A DNA stretch of 64,000 nt from Cognatiyoonia koreensis (GTDB taxonomy: Bacteria; Pseudomonadota; Alphaproteobacteria; Rhodobacterales; Rhodobacteraceae): NCBI RefSeq assembly GCF_900109295.1, contig NZ_FOIZ01000002.1:248001-312000 (forward strand), written 5' to 3'. Below are positions 44,328 to 58,033 of the stretch, in pieces (the stretch's first letter is position 1; every line of letters starts with the position of its first letter). The position numbers and the translations under genes were made by a program. The notes beneath the pieces were generated by a model that had not been told where the DNA came from, did no database searches, and worked only from the letters and a program-made list of their open reading frames with translations.

Positions 44328-45658
44328 TACGCTTTCTCCGGTATGGCCCAAAGCTCCAGTTTCAACTCGGGCCAATCACCGGCAAAGTGCATGCCGATGG
44401 CCGGTGCAGTCGAAAACTCTTGCCACAGGGCCGTTTTCTTCTCGAGCAAGAAATACACATTCGAAGATACCACACGTATCTGACGCGGTGGATTAGGCAG
44501 ATGCACCAGACTGATACCGGGCAGGTTATTGTTCACGATTTCGGACATCCGCGTGTTTGGTCCGACCTTGCAAAGCTCCGGAAACTGCTGCTGCACCTGA
44601 GTGAGCGGCTTGCCTGTTGCCACTTCAATGACGAAGGTCGCATCGCGGAACAAGTTTCTGTCTGTGACCTCTGCCAGATAGGAATTCTGGCGAACCTGCT
44701 GCAGGTTAAGACGGACCGCACGGCCCACATCACGGCTCAGGAAGCGCTGGATGTCTTGCACGACTGGCGTGAAGGTTTCCTTGTGATCACCTTGGTCGTA
44801 CGGGGCGTATTCGCGCGCCATTCGCTCGGCGTTATCAAATGTCGCCAGCTCACCAGCCAAACCGATCAACTGCGTGTAAAGACGTTCTGGATGAACGGCG
44901 CGGCTATTGGCCAGGTGACGCAGGACCGTGATCTCTCGGTTCAAGGTCATCAGCATCAAATAGTCATTTGCCTGCATACCGCCACCAGAGGACGGGTCAG
45001 CCGCATATCGGGCAAGACTTCCCAGCTTGGCTTCAATCCAGCCGATGACGCGGGATAGATACCCTTCCACCACGGGATGAACCGCCAACACCAATGCAGG
45101 CGGCGGGACCGTATCGTCCAACGAAATCACACCATCACGCACTTCGTTGATGCGGGCAATCCGGAGGCACTGATAGCCCTTCTTGGGTGTCTTGCGCACG
45201 TCAAGTTCCAGACGTGGCACGGCGGTTTCGATCTGATGTTCCACGCGGCTACCCGCTGCGTTGTCTGCGACGGTATCGCTGGCCAAAACATAACGGGTGG
45301 TCGCCGCATCAGGACCAAGACCGACATCGCGGCCGTTCTGGCTCAGATCAGGAAGGGTCAGCCAGATATAGAGGCCCTTGGCGTCCTTGGGCACTTCGAC
45401 GGGTATTGGCAAATCAGCAGCATTCGGAGCATCGAATGGCGTACCGTCCGGCATGATACCAGTGACGGTACGCAATCCAAAACGACCTTGCTGGGCCATG
45501 TCACGATCAACAGTCATCTCTGATAGGCCCCAAGGGTATGGGGTAATCACTTCGGTGCGGGACTGGATCAGCTTTTCGAGGTAGCGATCACTCTGCTGCA
45601 AGTGCTGGGGCTGCATAAACAGCCCTTCTTTCCAAGCAACTTTGCTAAACCAAGACAT
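44327..45658 (-). CDS. tssK: T6SS baseplate-membrane linker TssK
   Basis: A 443-residue TssK (VasE). The family N-terminus KVAWKEGLFMQPQHLQQSDRY is clear, and the receptor-like C-terminal part includes SYLVHLPNPPRQ-like ISLVHLPNPPRQIRV and GMHFAGDWPELKLELWAI. It connects the TssF/G wedge to TssL/TssM. It is the first gene of the leftward operon tssK-tssL-tssM-tagF-pppA-ppkA, and the promoter must lie in the 100-bp gap to the autotransporter terminator. Confidence 0.96.
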   Translation of the reverse strand: MSWFSKVAWKEGLFMQPQHLQQSDRYLEKLIQSRTEVITPYPWGLSEMTVDRDMAQQGRFGLRTVTGIMPDGTPFDAPNAADLPIPVEVPKDAKGLYIWLTLPDLSQNGRDVGLGPDAATTRYVLASDTVADNAAGSRVEHQIETAVPRLELDVRKTPKKGYQCLRIARINEVRDGVISLDDTVPPPALVLAVHPVVEGYLSRVIGWIEAKLGSLARYAADPSSGGGMQANDYLMLMTLNREITVLRHLANSRAVHPERLYTQLIGLAGELATFDNAERMAREYAPYDQGDHKETFTPVVQDIQRFLSRDVGRAVRLNLQQVRQNSYLAEVTDRNLFRDATFVIEVATGKPLTQVQQQFPELCKVGPNTRMSEIVNNNLPGISLVHLPNPPRQIRVVSSNVYFLLEKKTALWQEFSTAPAIGMHFAGDWPELKLELWAIPEKA

Positions 45659-45701
45659 TGCTATCCTAACTTTTTAGATCGTCGGGTCATGGGATCGATA
45701 C

Positions 45702-45742
45702 CCTGTAAAAAGAGTGCGGCCTTGACCGCATGCGGTCAAGGC
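45702..45742 (-). terminator. Terminator of the autotransporter gene
   Basis: A perfect 24-bp palindrome (45719-45742) lies 20 bases downstream of the autotransporter stop. On the minus strand it is followed by a T-tract (complement of 45706-45711). It also separates this gene from the tssK promoter. Confidence 0.75.
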
Positions 45743-45761
45743 AACACACCGTTTTTCTTCA

Positions 45762-48700
45762 TCAGAACTGCAGGCGAATCTGCGCCGTCAGACCCCAGCT
45801 TTCCAGCTGGTCACTGACACGAACGTCGGCGCGCGCGCTGGCACTCAGCTGCTTGCCATTCACCGGGTTCCCGACATCCAGAATCTTGACGTAGTTCAGA
45901 CCGGCACTGAGTTCCGTATAGGCACCCAAGTTCTCGGTGGTGACCTCGAACCGGTTCAGACCATCGTCTGATACATAATTTGATACAGGATCATCCGCCA
46001 TTTCGTTGTAGTAAGTCGCCGTGACGAACTGGTTCAAAGCTGTTGTTCCGTCCTCACCGAACTTCGTGCGCGACAATGTTCCGCCCACAAAGACGACTTC
46101 GGAGGTAAAGTCCTCAATCTGCACAGTACCACCGTCATCAAAGGAAATCTCTTCAGGCGAAATCTGTGTATAGGCGAAACCGGCAACAGGCACAAAAGAC
46201 AGCTCCGTATTCGGAACCGACAGGGCATAGCTGAACGAACCACTGAATGTGCTGGAGTCACTGCCGAACGTGGTGTCGGTCAGAGCGAGGCTGCCAGTTG
46301 CATCGTTGTTTGCTTCAAAGTCGGTGGTTTCGATCCGGTACTGCAGTTCAGCCGCAAAACGATCACGCACCGCCGTCGCATAGATACCCGCATAGGTCTG
46401 GGTAAAATCGACGTTGGTTGTGGCGATAAGCGCATCGCTGGAACCAGTCTCGGAATTGGGGTCGAAGGCAAAGATCGGCTGGCTGGAAGACCCTTGGTTA
46501 ATACCGGCAATACCACCACCGGCGATGTCCCAGCCTTTGTAGAAGCCGTTGAAGCAGGCATAGTCACCGCCAACCTGGAAACCGTAGTAGTTAGCAGAAA
46601 TCTCGCTCTCAAACGAAACGTTACCCGCGGCATCGTTCACTTGGTCAATCCGGCCATTCGCATCAGCAGACCCGCCAATGGCACGCGCCCAGCCGCCAAA
46701 GCCACACGGATTCTCGTCGTCATATGCCAGTCCGTTGACGAACGGGCTGGAAGGACGGTTGATGACAGATCCGATCAGCGATTGCGACAGAACGACGCTT
46801 CCCGCCAGTGCACCAACACCCGGGTTCAACAGGTCAGTGACGACAAGATTGCCAGTGCTGTTATCACGCAAGATGGAATAGATTACAGCATCGCCGGGAT
46901 CGGTGACGTTGGTAGGTGAAAACGTAAAGCTGTTGTCCGCATCAGGATCGACGATGAGGATTGGAATATCCGCAAACTGTTGACCACCTTCAGCAATCAC
47001 GTTGAATGAAAACTCAAGATTGCCCGTTACTGGCGCGCCGGCTTCCGCGATAATATAATCGCTCTGGCCAAGGCCACCGGCCTCATCCTCCAGATTGATG
47101 TCCAGGATATATCGACCGCTACCAGACAGGCCGGTTCCACCGACCGTCAGCACGTTGTTCGTATTGCCGTCACCTGTCAGATCGACCAGGCCATTGTTCA
47201 CAAGGCCGCCCGAGAACGTCAGATCGGACTCACCTTCAACACCAATGTCGCCGCTATTATCAAGCGATCCAGAGAAAATGCCTCCATTGCTCTCGATGAC
47301 ACCATTGTTGATGATATCGCCCAACAACGTGCCCGCATTCACGATCCGACCGTCTACACCGTTCACAAAACCGTCTGCAGTGACAGTCGCACCTTCTTCA
47401 ACGTTCAGAGTGTTGGGGCTGTTGTTCTGGAACACCCCCTGGAACGTCAGAGTTCCGGTGTTGATTGTAATGGTCCCGTCATTGACAGAGTCACCGGTAA
47501 CAAAGGAATTGCCGTCACTGAACACGGTGCCCAAATTGGTCAGACTGCCATCCAGCGTTGCGCTGTCGAAGTTCACTTCGCCACCCAGTTCATTGACGAG
47601 GTCAGATGCAAGAGTTCCTTCAAGATTGACCTGGCCGCCAGATTCATTCGTAAGGCCGCCCGTAATTTCAGCAGCAGCAACCACGTTGTATTCGCCACCA
47701 TCTTCATTCGTAACGGCACCATTGGTCACACCATTGGCACGGTAAGCGCCTGAATTAGTTACGTTTCCTGTCAGTTCTCCGTTATGAAGTGCGCTGTCAT
47801 TGTTGCGCAGATCGCCGTCCAGCGTCGCAACCGTGCGGAGTACAAATGTACCGGAATTGTTGCGGATATCGCCTGTTGTGGCATCGCCAACGACGACACG
47901 CCCACCGTTATTGCGAATGCCATCACCAAAAGTGCCGCCATCAGCATCGATACGCCCATCCGACAGAACGACGCGTCCCGTCACTTCCGATCCCACTACG
48001 GTACGAGCACCAAGATCAGAAATCGCGACGTCACCATCAACGGTGCCTGCGATCAGCATCGAACCGCCATCATAGTCAACGTCGCCCTGAAGGATGCCTG
48101 CTGCTGAAACCAACAAATCTCCACCGTCGACGGTCAGCTCCTCCGTGTCGACGTTACCAGTGATTGATACAAGACCTGACTCAGCGTCGATACCGCCAGA
48201 GAACGATCCACCGCTCGCCGTCAGATCACCACCATCCACTGTGGTCTGGCCCGTGACCTCACCGCCAGTCTGCAGGAAATCGCCTCCAGTGATGGACAAT
48301 GTGTCGTTAATCGTAGCGTTGGAAACGGCACTACCTTCCTCGTTCGAAACGCTGCCGTTGATCGTTGCGCCAAGATCAAGGACGCCACCATCATTTTCGA
48401 TATCGCCCGTCATTGTTCCGGTCGTCTCGACAGTTCCGCCACCTGTCGCGCGTACGCGGTTTGAAAAGACACCCCGCGCGACAACAAGTGTACCGGACCC
48501 ACTCACATTGGTATCGGATGTGACGCGGGCCGCATCGCGGGCAGTTACGGTGCCGCCGGAAATGTCCATCGTTCCTGTCACACGACCGCGCAAGGATGTA
48601 TTTCCGGTTTCGTTTGCCAGCTGACCGTTCAGATCACCACCATCACGAATAAAGACACGGCCACCCTGATTGCGCACAACGGCAAAAACATCGCCGGACT

Positions 48701-51080
48701 GTGTGCTGCTGTCATTGATATAAATACGGCCGCCGCCGTCGATGTTTACGTCAGAGTTAAAAGTGCCGCCGCGCGCAACAAGTGCGCCGCCATTTACAGA
48801 TGTCTCACCATCGATTTCAGCACCGTCGAAAACGCGCGTGAGGCCACCTTCCTGCGTCAGTGTTTCCGTGATTTCGCCGGTGATGTCGGCCTCGCCGCCA
48901 TCGACACGCAATGCGCCGGTCAAGGTGCCGCGTAGGCGCATCGTTGCGTTGTCCGTGATAATGTCGCCGGCAACCTCACCCGCGGTTGCGATCGAAACGT
49001 CGGACCCATTCGCATTGATGTCACCGGTCAACAGACCTGTAATGCCGACTGAACCGCCGTCGGCGTCAAGCCCAGCTGTAAAAGTACCGTCCTCGACAAC
49101 AATGCGACCGTCATTCAGTGTGACAAGGCCTGTGACACTACCCGCGTCCTGCTCAAAACGTCCACCATCGACAGTCACAGTCCCGTTGACGACGTCGTTG
49201 TTTACGAATGTTCCGCTGTCATTGACCACATCGTCTGTCAGCTGCGCATTCACTGTCACGCGGGACCCTTGGTTAAAGACATCAAGGGTGGTTGCTTCGT
49301 TAATATTTACGTCACCGCCTTGAAACAGGACGCTTCCGGGACCGAATGTTCCACCTTCGGCATTCAACGTGCCGTCAGTCATTGTCACTACACCCGTGAT
49401 GCTTCCGCCGGTGAAATTGTTGATGACAGCGTCTGCACTGGTATTTGCGACCGCAGATTGAATATCACCACCGTTTTGAACATTGATCACAGTCTCTGCG
49501 TCATTGGTCAGGGCATCTGTCAGGTCACCGGTGACCTCGACAGTGCCAGCGTTCAAATCAAGGCCACCGCTGAACGTACCGCCATCAGCGATCACGGACC
49601 CTGCATCCAAGGTCACCAGTCCAGCGATGTCACCGCCAGTTGATGCGCCGACCGTGGCAGTGGTACCTGTGTTCATAACAGTACCTGTCAGCGTCGCACC
49701 GTTCGTGACGATAATGTCGGTCGAATTATCGTTCAGAAAATCTTCGGTCATGTTGGCATTGATGCTCAACGTACCATCGTTCAGCTGGATACCATTGCTA
49801 AACGTGCCGCCGTCCGCATTGACTGTGCCGCCGTTTAGGATGATTTCCTCCGCCACAGATCCAGTTGCGGCGACAGACAGACTGCCGGACTCGTTTGTAA
49901 AATCGCCCTGCAACTCCACACCGGCACCAACACGAATATCGCTGCCGTTGTTCGTATCGTTCAATATCTGCAGATCTTGCGTAACATTCACGTTGATCCG
50001 ACCACCATCTGCATCGATATCGTCGTCAAAGGTTCCGCCATCGGCGTTGATCGTACCACCGTCCAGATCGACGCGACCGGTGATGTTTGATCCTGCCGCA
50101 TTCGTCAGCACGCCACCATCCATGTCGATTTCGCCATCAATGGTTTCGTTGTTGATGACGGTACCGCCGTTCAGATCAATGTCGCCGGTCAGTGTGAAGG
50201 TGTCGTTGACCGTCAACGTGCCTTCTTCCATGTCGACGTCAGCCGACGTATTGGCGTTGATGTTCGCGACAGCGCCTGATCCGTCGACCAGAATATTGCT
50301 TTCGAATACACCGCCATTGGCGTTCAGCGTGCCGTTCTCGCGGACCCGCGCAATCTGTCGGATTTCGCCACCGGCATTATTGTCCAGTGTGCCGCCATCC
50401 TGAATGCGCAAACCACCGACAACCACGGCACCGTCATTGATGTTGACCTGCCCGCCAAAGACGCGCAGCGCCTCTTTCGTGCTGCCGTTCATGCTACCAC
50501 CGTCGGATTCCAGCGTGAACGTGCCACCGTAAACTTCAACATCGGTAAAGAAGTCCTCAAACGAGGTCAGTTCACCAGTGGCCCCGGCACCACGGTTGAT
50601 CGCGACAACCTCGTCGGTGGGATTGTTGAATCCGTCCACGGAACGCACATCCACATTCAGCGCCGCTGTTCCACTCAACACGTTGATCTCAAGATCAAAG
50701 CTATCGGAAACCATAATTTCCTGGTCACCGTCATCTTCGACGATTTCGAATTCGCCAGACGCTGCGTTGAATGTGATGGTCCGTCCGATCAGGTCCTCTT
50801 TCAGGGTTATCTGGGTACCATTGCTGTCAAAGGTAACATTGTCCCCATCATTGAACGACGTCAGACCGATCCCATCGAACCAGTTTTCTGTTTCTGGACC
50901 CGGACCATCCTCATCCCAGTCGGTCGAGACGCTGGTATCGATCGTCAGGTCCGCTTGGGCGAATGCCGTCGTCGCGCCCCCCAAGATCGTCGCTGTAACC
51001 AGCACCATGCTGATCGCAGTCGAGGAATTGAGCCGCGATTTGCGGGTGAGAGCCAGGCGCGAGGAGGGAACAGTGTGCAT
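45762..51080 (-). CDS. Giant autotransporter (type V secretion) with beta-helix repeats
   Basis: 1772 residues. An extended signal region (first about 42, ending TTAFAQ) is followed by an acidic passenger of about 1450 residues built from repeated beta-helix units of the form DGG-T-hydrophobic-N-ADGGTF. The C-terminal autotransporter barrel (about 1500-1772; YGFQVGGDY, DRFAAELQYRIETTDFEAN, LSFVPVAGFAYTQ) ends in Phe (QIRLQF), required for BAM insertion. It is probably a surface adhesin or matrix protein; no protease or lipase motif is visible. It lies beside the T6SS locus but has its own terminator. Low Cys and high Asp/Asn/Gly are typical of such passengers. Confidence 0.9.
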   Translation of the reverse strand: MHTVPSSRLALTRKSRLNSSTAISMVLVTATILGGATTAFAQADLTIDTSVSTDWDEDGPGPETENWFDGIGLTSFNDGDNVTFDSNGTQITLKEDLIGRTITFNAASGEFEIVEDDGDQEIMVSDSFDLEINVLSGTAALNVDVRSVDGFNNPTDEVVAINRGAGATGELTSFEDFFTDVEVYGGTFTLESDGGSMNGSTKEALRVFGGQVNINDGAVVVGGLRIQDGGTLDNNAGGEIRQIARVRENGTLNANGGVFESNILVDGSGAVANINANTSADVDMEEGTLTVNDTFTLTGDIDLNGGTVINNETIDGEIDMDGGVLTNAAGSNITGRVDLDGGTINADGGTFDDDIDADGGRINVNVTQDLQILNDTNNGSDIRVGAGVELQGDFTNESGSLSVAATGSVAEEIILNGGTVNADGGTFSNGIQLNDGTLSINANMTEDFLNDNSTDIIVTNGATLTGTVMNTGTTATVGASTGGDIAGLVTLDAGSVIADGGTFSGGLDLNAGTVEVTGDLTDALTNDAETVINVQNGGDIQSAVANTSADAVINNFTGGSITGVVTMTDGTLNAEGGTFGPGSVLFQGGDVNINEATTLDVFNQGSRVTVNAQLTDDVVNDSGTFVNNDVVNGTVTVDGGRFEQDAGSVTGLVTLNDGRIVVEDGTFTAGLDADGGSVGITGLLTGDINANGSDVSIATAGEVAGDIITDNATMRLRGTLTGALRVDGGEADITGEITETLTQEGGLTRVFDGAEIDGETSVNGGALVARGGTFNSDVNIDGGGRIYINDSSTQSGDVFAVVRNQGGRVFIRDGGDLNGQLANETGNTSLRGRVTGTMDISGGTVTARDAARVTSDTNVSGSGTLVVARGVFSNRVRATGGGTVETTGTMTGDIENDGGVLDLGATINGSVSNEEGSAVSNATINDTLSITGGDFLQTGGEVTGQTTVDGGDLTASGGSFSGGIDAESGLVSITGNVDTEELTVDGGDLLVSAAGILQGDVDYDGGSMLIAGTVDGDVAISDLGARTVVGSEVTGRVVLSDGRIDADGGTFGDGIRNNGGRVVVGDATTGDIRNNSGTFVLRTVATLDGDLRNNDSALHNGELTGNVTNSGAYRANGVTNGAVTNEDGGEYNVVAAAEITGGLTNESGGQVNLEGTLASDLVNELGGEVNFDSATLDGSLTNLGTVFSDGNSFVTGDSVNDGTITINTGTLTFQGVFQNNSPNTLNVEEGATVTADGFVNGVDGRIVNAGTLLGDIINNGVIESNGGIFSGSLDNSGDIGVEGESDLTFSGGLVNNGLVDLTGDGNTNNVLTVGGTGLSGSGRYILDINLEDEAGGLGQSDYIIAEAGAPVTGNLEFSFNVIAEGGQQFADIPILIVDPDADNSFTFSPTNVTDPGDAVIYSILRDNSTGNLVVTDLLNPGVGALAGSVVLSQSLIGSVINRPSSPFVNGLAYDDENPCGFGGWARAIGGSADANGRIDQVNDAAGNVSFESEISANYYGFQVGGDYACFNGFYKGWDIAGGGIAGINQGSSSQPIFAFDPNSETGSSDALIATTNVDFTQTYAGIYATAVRDRFAAELQYRIETTDFEANNDATGSLALTDTTFGSDSSTFSGSFSYALSVPNTELSFVPVAGFAYTQISPEEISFDDGGTVQIEDFTSEVVFVGGTLSRTKFGEDGTTALNQFVTATYYNEMADDPVSNYVSDDGLNRFEVTTENLGAYTELSAGLNYVKILDVGNPVNGKQLSASARADVRVSDQLESWGLTAQIRLQF
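47950..50400 (-). repeat. Degenerate beta-helix coding repeats in the autotransporter passenger
   Basis: At least ten related protein units recur, for example LNGGTVNADGGTF, LDGGTINADGGTF, MTDGTLNAEGGTF, LDAGSVIADGGTF and LSDGRIDADGGTF, each spaced by short loops with variable residues. The DNA repeats are degenerate, so this is an old protein repeat array. Recombination between units could change passenger length. Confidence 0.7.
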
Positions 51081-51295
51081 GATAAAAACCTGAAAGGAGG
51101 TAAATTTAGCAGCATCTTAGGAGTTAGCTAATCCATTGCAACCAAGACGTGCCCCGAGGTCACGCTGCCGTCTCGAAAAAGAGTGAACGTCGCTATTCTG
51201 CCGCAGACAGGCGGTTCCGGCGACTGAATTAGTGATTGGTCGCGGACAATCCTGTGTCGCTATAAGACATTGTTCGAAAACTGCCGGGCAAACAA

Positions 51296-51320
51296 CAAAA
51301 AACCGCCCCGAAGGGCGGCA
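51296..51320 (-). terminator. Rho-independent terminator of the rRNA operon
   Basis: On the minus strand a stem GCCGCCC/GGGCGGT with a TTCG loop (51303-51319) is followed by a T6 tract (complement of 51297-51302), 5 bases after the tRNA-fMet CCA end. Confidence 0.9.
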
Positions 51321-51324
51321 TTTT

Positions 51325-51401
<77 letters not shown>

Positions 51402-51471
51402 CCAAAAGCACACCTCATATCGTAGAATTTGAGGTGAAATCGTAAGAGAGATTACATGATGTTGCTCGTTA

Positions 51472-51588
51472 GGTGTGGCAGTGACTTACTCTCCCACGTC
51501 TTAAGACGCAGTACCATCAGCGCAGTGGCACTTAACGGCCGAGTTCGGGATGGGATCGGGTGTTTTGCTCACGCTATTACCACCACAC
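51472..51588 (-). rRNA. rrf: 5S ribosomal RNA
   Basis: About 117 nt with the conserved core CCCGATCCCATCCCGAACTC, and terminal GTGTGG/CCACAC pairing at the two ends. It lies between 23S and tRNA-fMet on the same strand. Ends are accurate to a few bases. Confidence 0.93.
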
Positions 51589-51671
51589 CAAAAGAACAAC
51601 ATCAGTTCCAAGTCGCGTACGACTGTAGTTGTGTATGTATCTTGACTTCAGTCCAGCTATTACTGGATCAA

Positions 51672-54505
<2,834 letters not shown>

Positions 54506-54507
54506 AT

Positions 54508-54853
54508 CCAGAAAAAGTCAGACTTTTTCAGCGGCCCCCCTTTTGTATAAGGTCAATGGGGCCATACCAAACAACATCCGAAGATGATGCTTGGCAAATC
54601 AAAATGCATACAATTGCTAAGTCAGCCGCTGGTTCGCAACTGACCTAGTTCGAACAGCATTACTGCTGTTCCGGTTAGTGTACTTGACTTGGAACAAAAT
54701 AGACTTCCGGGTCGAACCCGGCGGCTTATCCTTACGCGGACAGCCATCTATTCTGATGTTGTAATCTCTCTATACGATGTCAAACCTTCCGAAGAAGGTG
54801 TTTCGTCCGATTGGACGGCAAAACAGCGAACTGCTTAACGGTCAAATCGGAAA
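54508..54853 (-). other. Spacer between tRNA-Ala and 23S
   Basis: A non-coding spacer of 346 bp. It holds a perfect 8-bp hairpin (54652-54659 with 54664-54671, loop TTAC), a nearby GTCAG/CTGAC hairpin, and the outer strand of the 23S processing stem near 54530. No gene is seen. Confidence 0.7.
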
Positions 54854-54929
54854 TGGTGGAGCGTATCGGGATCGAACCGATGACCCCCTGCTTGCAAAGC
54901 AGGTGCTCTCCCAGCTGAGCTAACGCCCC
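54854..54929 (-). tRNA. tRNA-Ala (UGC)
   Basis: A 76-nt cloverleaf with encoded CCA and anticodon loop TTTGCAA. It lies in the rRNA spacer next to tRNA-Ile, the usual bacterial spacer pair. Confidence 0.96.
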
Positions 54930-54948
54930 AAACTTCCCGAAGGAATTG

Positions 54949-55025
<77 letters not shown>

Positions 55026-55178
55026 ATGACGGGTGGTAACCCGTGTTTGAAACTGAAGAGATATGAGGACGGCTCGGTCCGCAGGTCACTGCACGGAAAG
55101 CAGTGCCTGAATATGCCGGCTTTGTTTGCCGACTGCTAAGTTTTCCACGATCAAGAGCAAGCTCAAGATACTAGGAAA

Positions 55179-56650
<1,472 letters not shown>

Positions 56651-57239
56651 AAAGCATCTTGCGATGCTATCCTTGACGATTGAACCTCTGCACATCGTTC
56701 TCTCATGCGCCGGCTAGGACACATGATCGAACAGTCTCTGTTTGTTGTGCTTTGGTACCAAAGGTACCGAAAGCCGTACAAACAGTGAAGCTGACACTAG
56801 ATCATCGGGTTGCCCCTACTAGCGCGATATACAGACGTCGATCCATCGAATGAACCAAACCGCCCACATATCTCTTCAGATACTATCAATTTCAAACAGC
56901 GTTGAGGACAAAAGAGACTGGATGCGCCCTAACTTCTTTGGCGCGCCCCGCCCTAATACCTCTGATATTCTTATCCGCCTCGCTTCCCGTCTGTCCGCGT
57001 TTCCGCGTCTGTCTGGTCCGTCTGGCGTCCCGTTGGTGCTTGTTAGCGCCGCCGGTGAGGGGGGTTCTACGGTTAGTGACTGGTACCCGCAACCCCTTTT
57101 TTTCACAAAAATGCATTTTTTCCAAAAAACCTGATTTTGCTCATGTTTTTGGGGGGTTAGGGCAATTTATGTTCGCGGACCCTACGTCCGTATGCAACTT
57201 TCTTGTGCAGAAATTAAACAAGGAAAACAACATTTGGGG
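56651..57239 (-). promoter_or_regulatory. rRNA operon leader and promoter region
   Basis: There is no gene in this 589-bp stretch upstream of 16S. It contains the 16S processing-stem partner near the gene, a GGTACC-AAA-GGTACC repeat (near 56755-56770), short CGTCTGTC direct repeats (near 56985-57015) and T-rich and A-rich runs (57097-57150). Promoters for strong rRNA transcription must lie here or just upstream. I cannot assign exact -35/-10 boxes. Confidence 0.6.
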
Positions 57240-57456
57240 TTATCCACAAGTTTCCCCACAAGAGTCGCGCTGGATCAGCGTGACCAAAACGTAAATTTGC
57301 AGATGAATCGCGATGAATCAGTCCGATGAGTCGTGATTCACGTGTCCACAATCAGTGAATCGGCACTTTGACAGGGTCATTTTCAAAGGATTCTCTATCG
57401 TCCGACAGCGATTCACGCGCGCGCAGTCTCGGACTTGCGGTTTTTCGGGATGAATC
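57240..57456. promoter_or_regulatory. DnaA box plus dense GANTC (CcrM) cluster upstream of rrn
   Basis: A perfect DnaA box TTATCCACA lies at 57240-57248. Nine GANTC sites follow, starting at 57262, 57305, 57315, 57328, 57335, 57357, 57389, 57410 and 57452. About one per 256 bp is expected for random sequence of balanced composition. CcrM methylates GANTC in alphaproteobacteria, and GcrA and DnaA regulate cell-cycle genes. Control of the rRNA operon (or of msrQ's 3' end) by these is inferred. Confidence 0.55.
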
Positions 57457-58030
57457 GCATCGCGACAAGGCCGCAAATCACCGCGAGATAGATAATCGGC
57501 TCGATCTGAAAGCCTTTGACCAGCCAAAGATAGTGAATTGCCCCGAGAATCGCGGCCGGATATGTCAGCTTGTGCAGTTTGCGCCAAGCAGCAGCGCCCA
57601 ACTTACGCACGGACAGATTGTTCGATGTCACTGCAAGCGGCAACAACATCAGGAATGAGGCCATACCAACGGTCACATAGGGACGCTTCACAACTTCTTC
57701 CCATACGCGGGCTACACTCTGCACGTCGAGAATCGCGAAAACCAGGAAGTGGGCAAGCACCAGAAAAAAGGCGCTGACCCCAATCGCCCGGCGGAACCGC
57801 AGTAGGTTCAGACCGAACCAATTGCGCAAAGGGGTCACAAATAGCCCGACAACAATCAGCTTAAGCGCCATCTCCCCGTATGCGCGTTCCAGCACATTGA
57901 TAGGTTCGACGAGGTAAGCACCCTGTTGCGTGGCGGCTAGCCAGAACTGCCAACCAACATAAGCAGCGCAGACTATATATATAGTCCACGCTGGAACCTT
58001 GCGCAGACCGGTGTTGATGGCCGACACCAT
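57413..58030 (-). CDS. msrQ: Heme-binding membrane subunit MsrQ
   Basis: A 205-residue protein with six hydrophobic helices of the ferric-reductase-like transmembrane family. It shows TGxLALxxL-like segments, VTPLRNWFG, RRAIGVSAF, HKLTYPAAILGAIHYLW and heme-ligand His residues. It passes electrons from the quinone pool to MsrP. It starts 3 bases after the msrP stop, so the pair is one operon. Confidence 0.93.
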   Translation of the reverse strand: MVSAINTGLRKVPAWTIYIVCAAYVGWQFWLAATQQGAYLVEPINVLERAYGEMALKLIVVGLFVTPLRNWFGLNLLRFRRAIGVSAFFLVLAHFLVFAILDVQSVARVWEEVVKRPYVTVGMASFLMLLPLAVTSNNLSVRKLGAAAWRKLHKLTYPAAILGAIHYLWLVKGFQIEPIIYLAVICGLVAMRFIPKNRKSETARA

Positions 58031-58033
58031 GGT

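Noticed and set aside
47950-50400. Repeats that might suggest a CRISPR array
   Set aside because: The repeats are degenerate, in-frame and protein-coding, with no uniform repeat-spacer structure and no cas genes.
45850-50950. Long plus-strand open frames opposite the autotransporter (up to about 300 residues)
   Set aside because: They are Ser/Pro/Thr-rich translations of the antisense strand of biased Asp/Gly/Asn codons, with no ribosome sites or recognisable domains.
56850-57300. Short frames (94-130 residues) upstream of 16S
   Set aside because: No ribosome sites, odd composition and overlapping frames on both strands; the region is better explained as the rRNA promoter and leader.
57150-57420. 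Possible chromosome or plasmid origin because of the DnaA box and AT-rich runs
   Set aside because: Only one perfect DnaA box is present and there are no replication genes nearby; regulation of rrn is the simpler reading.
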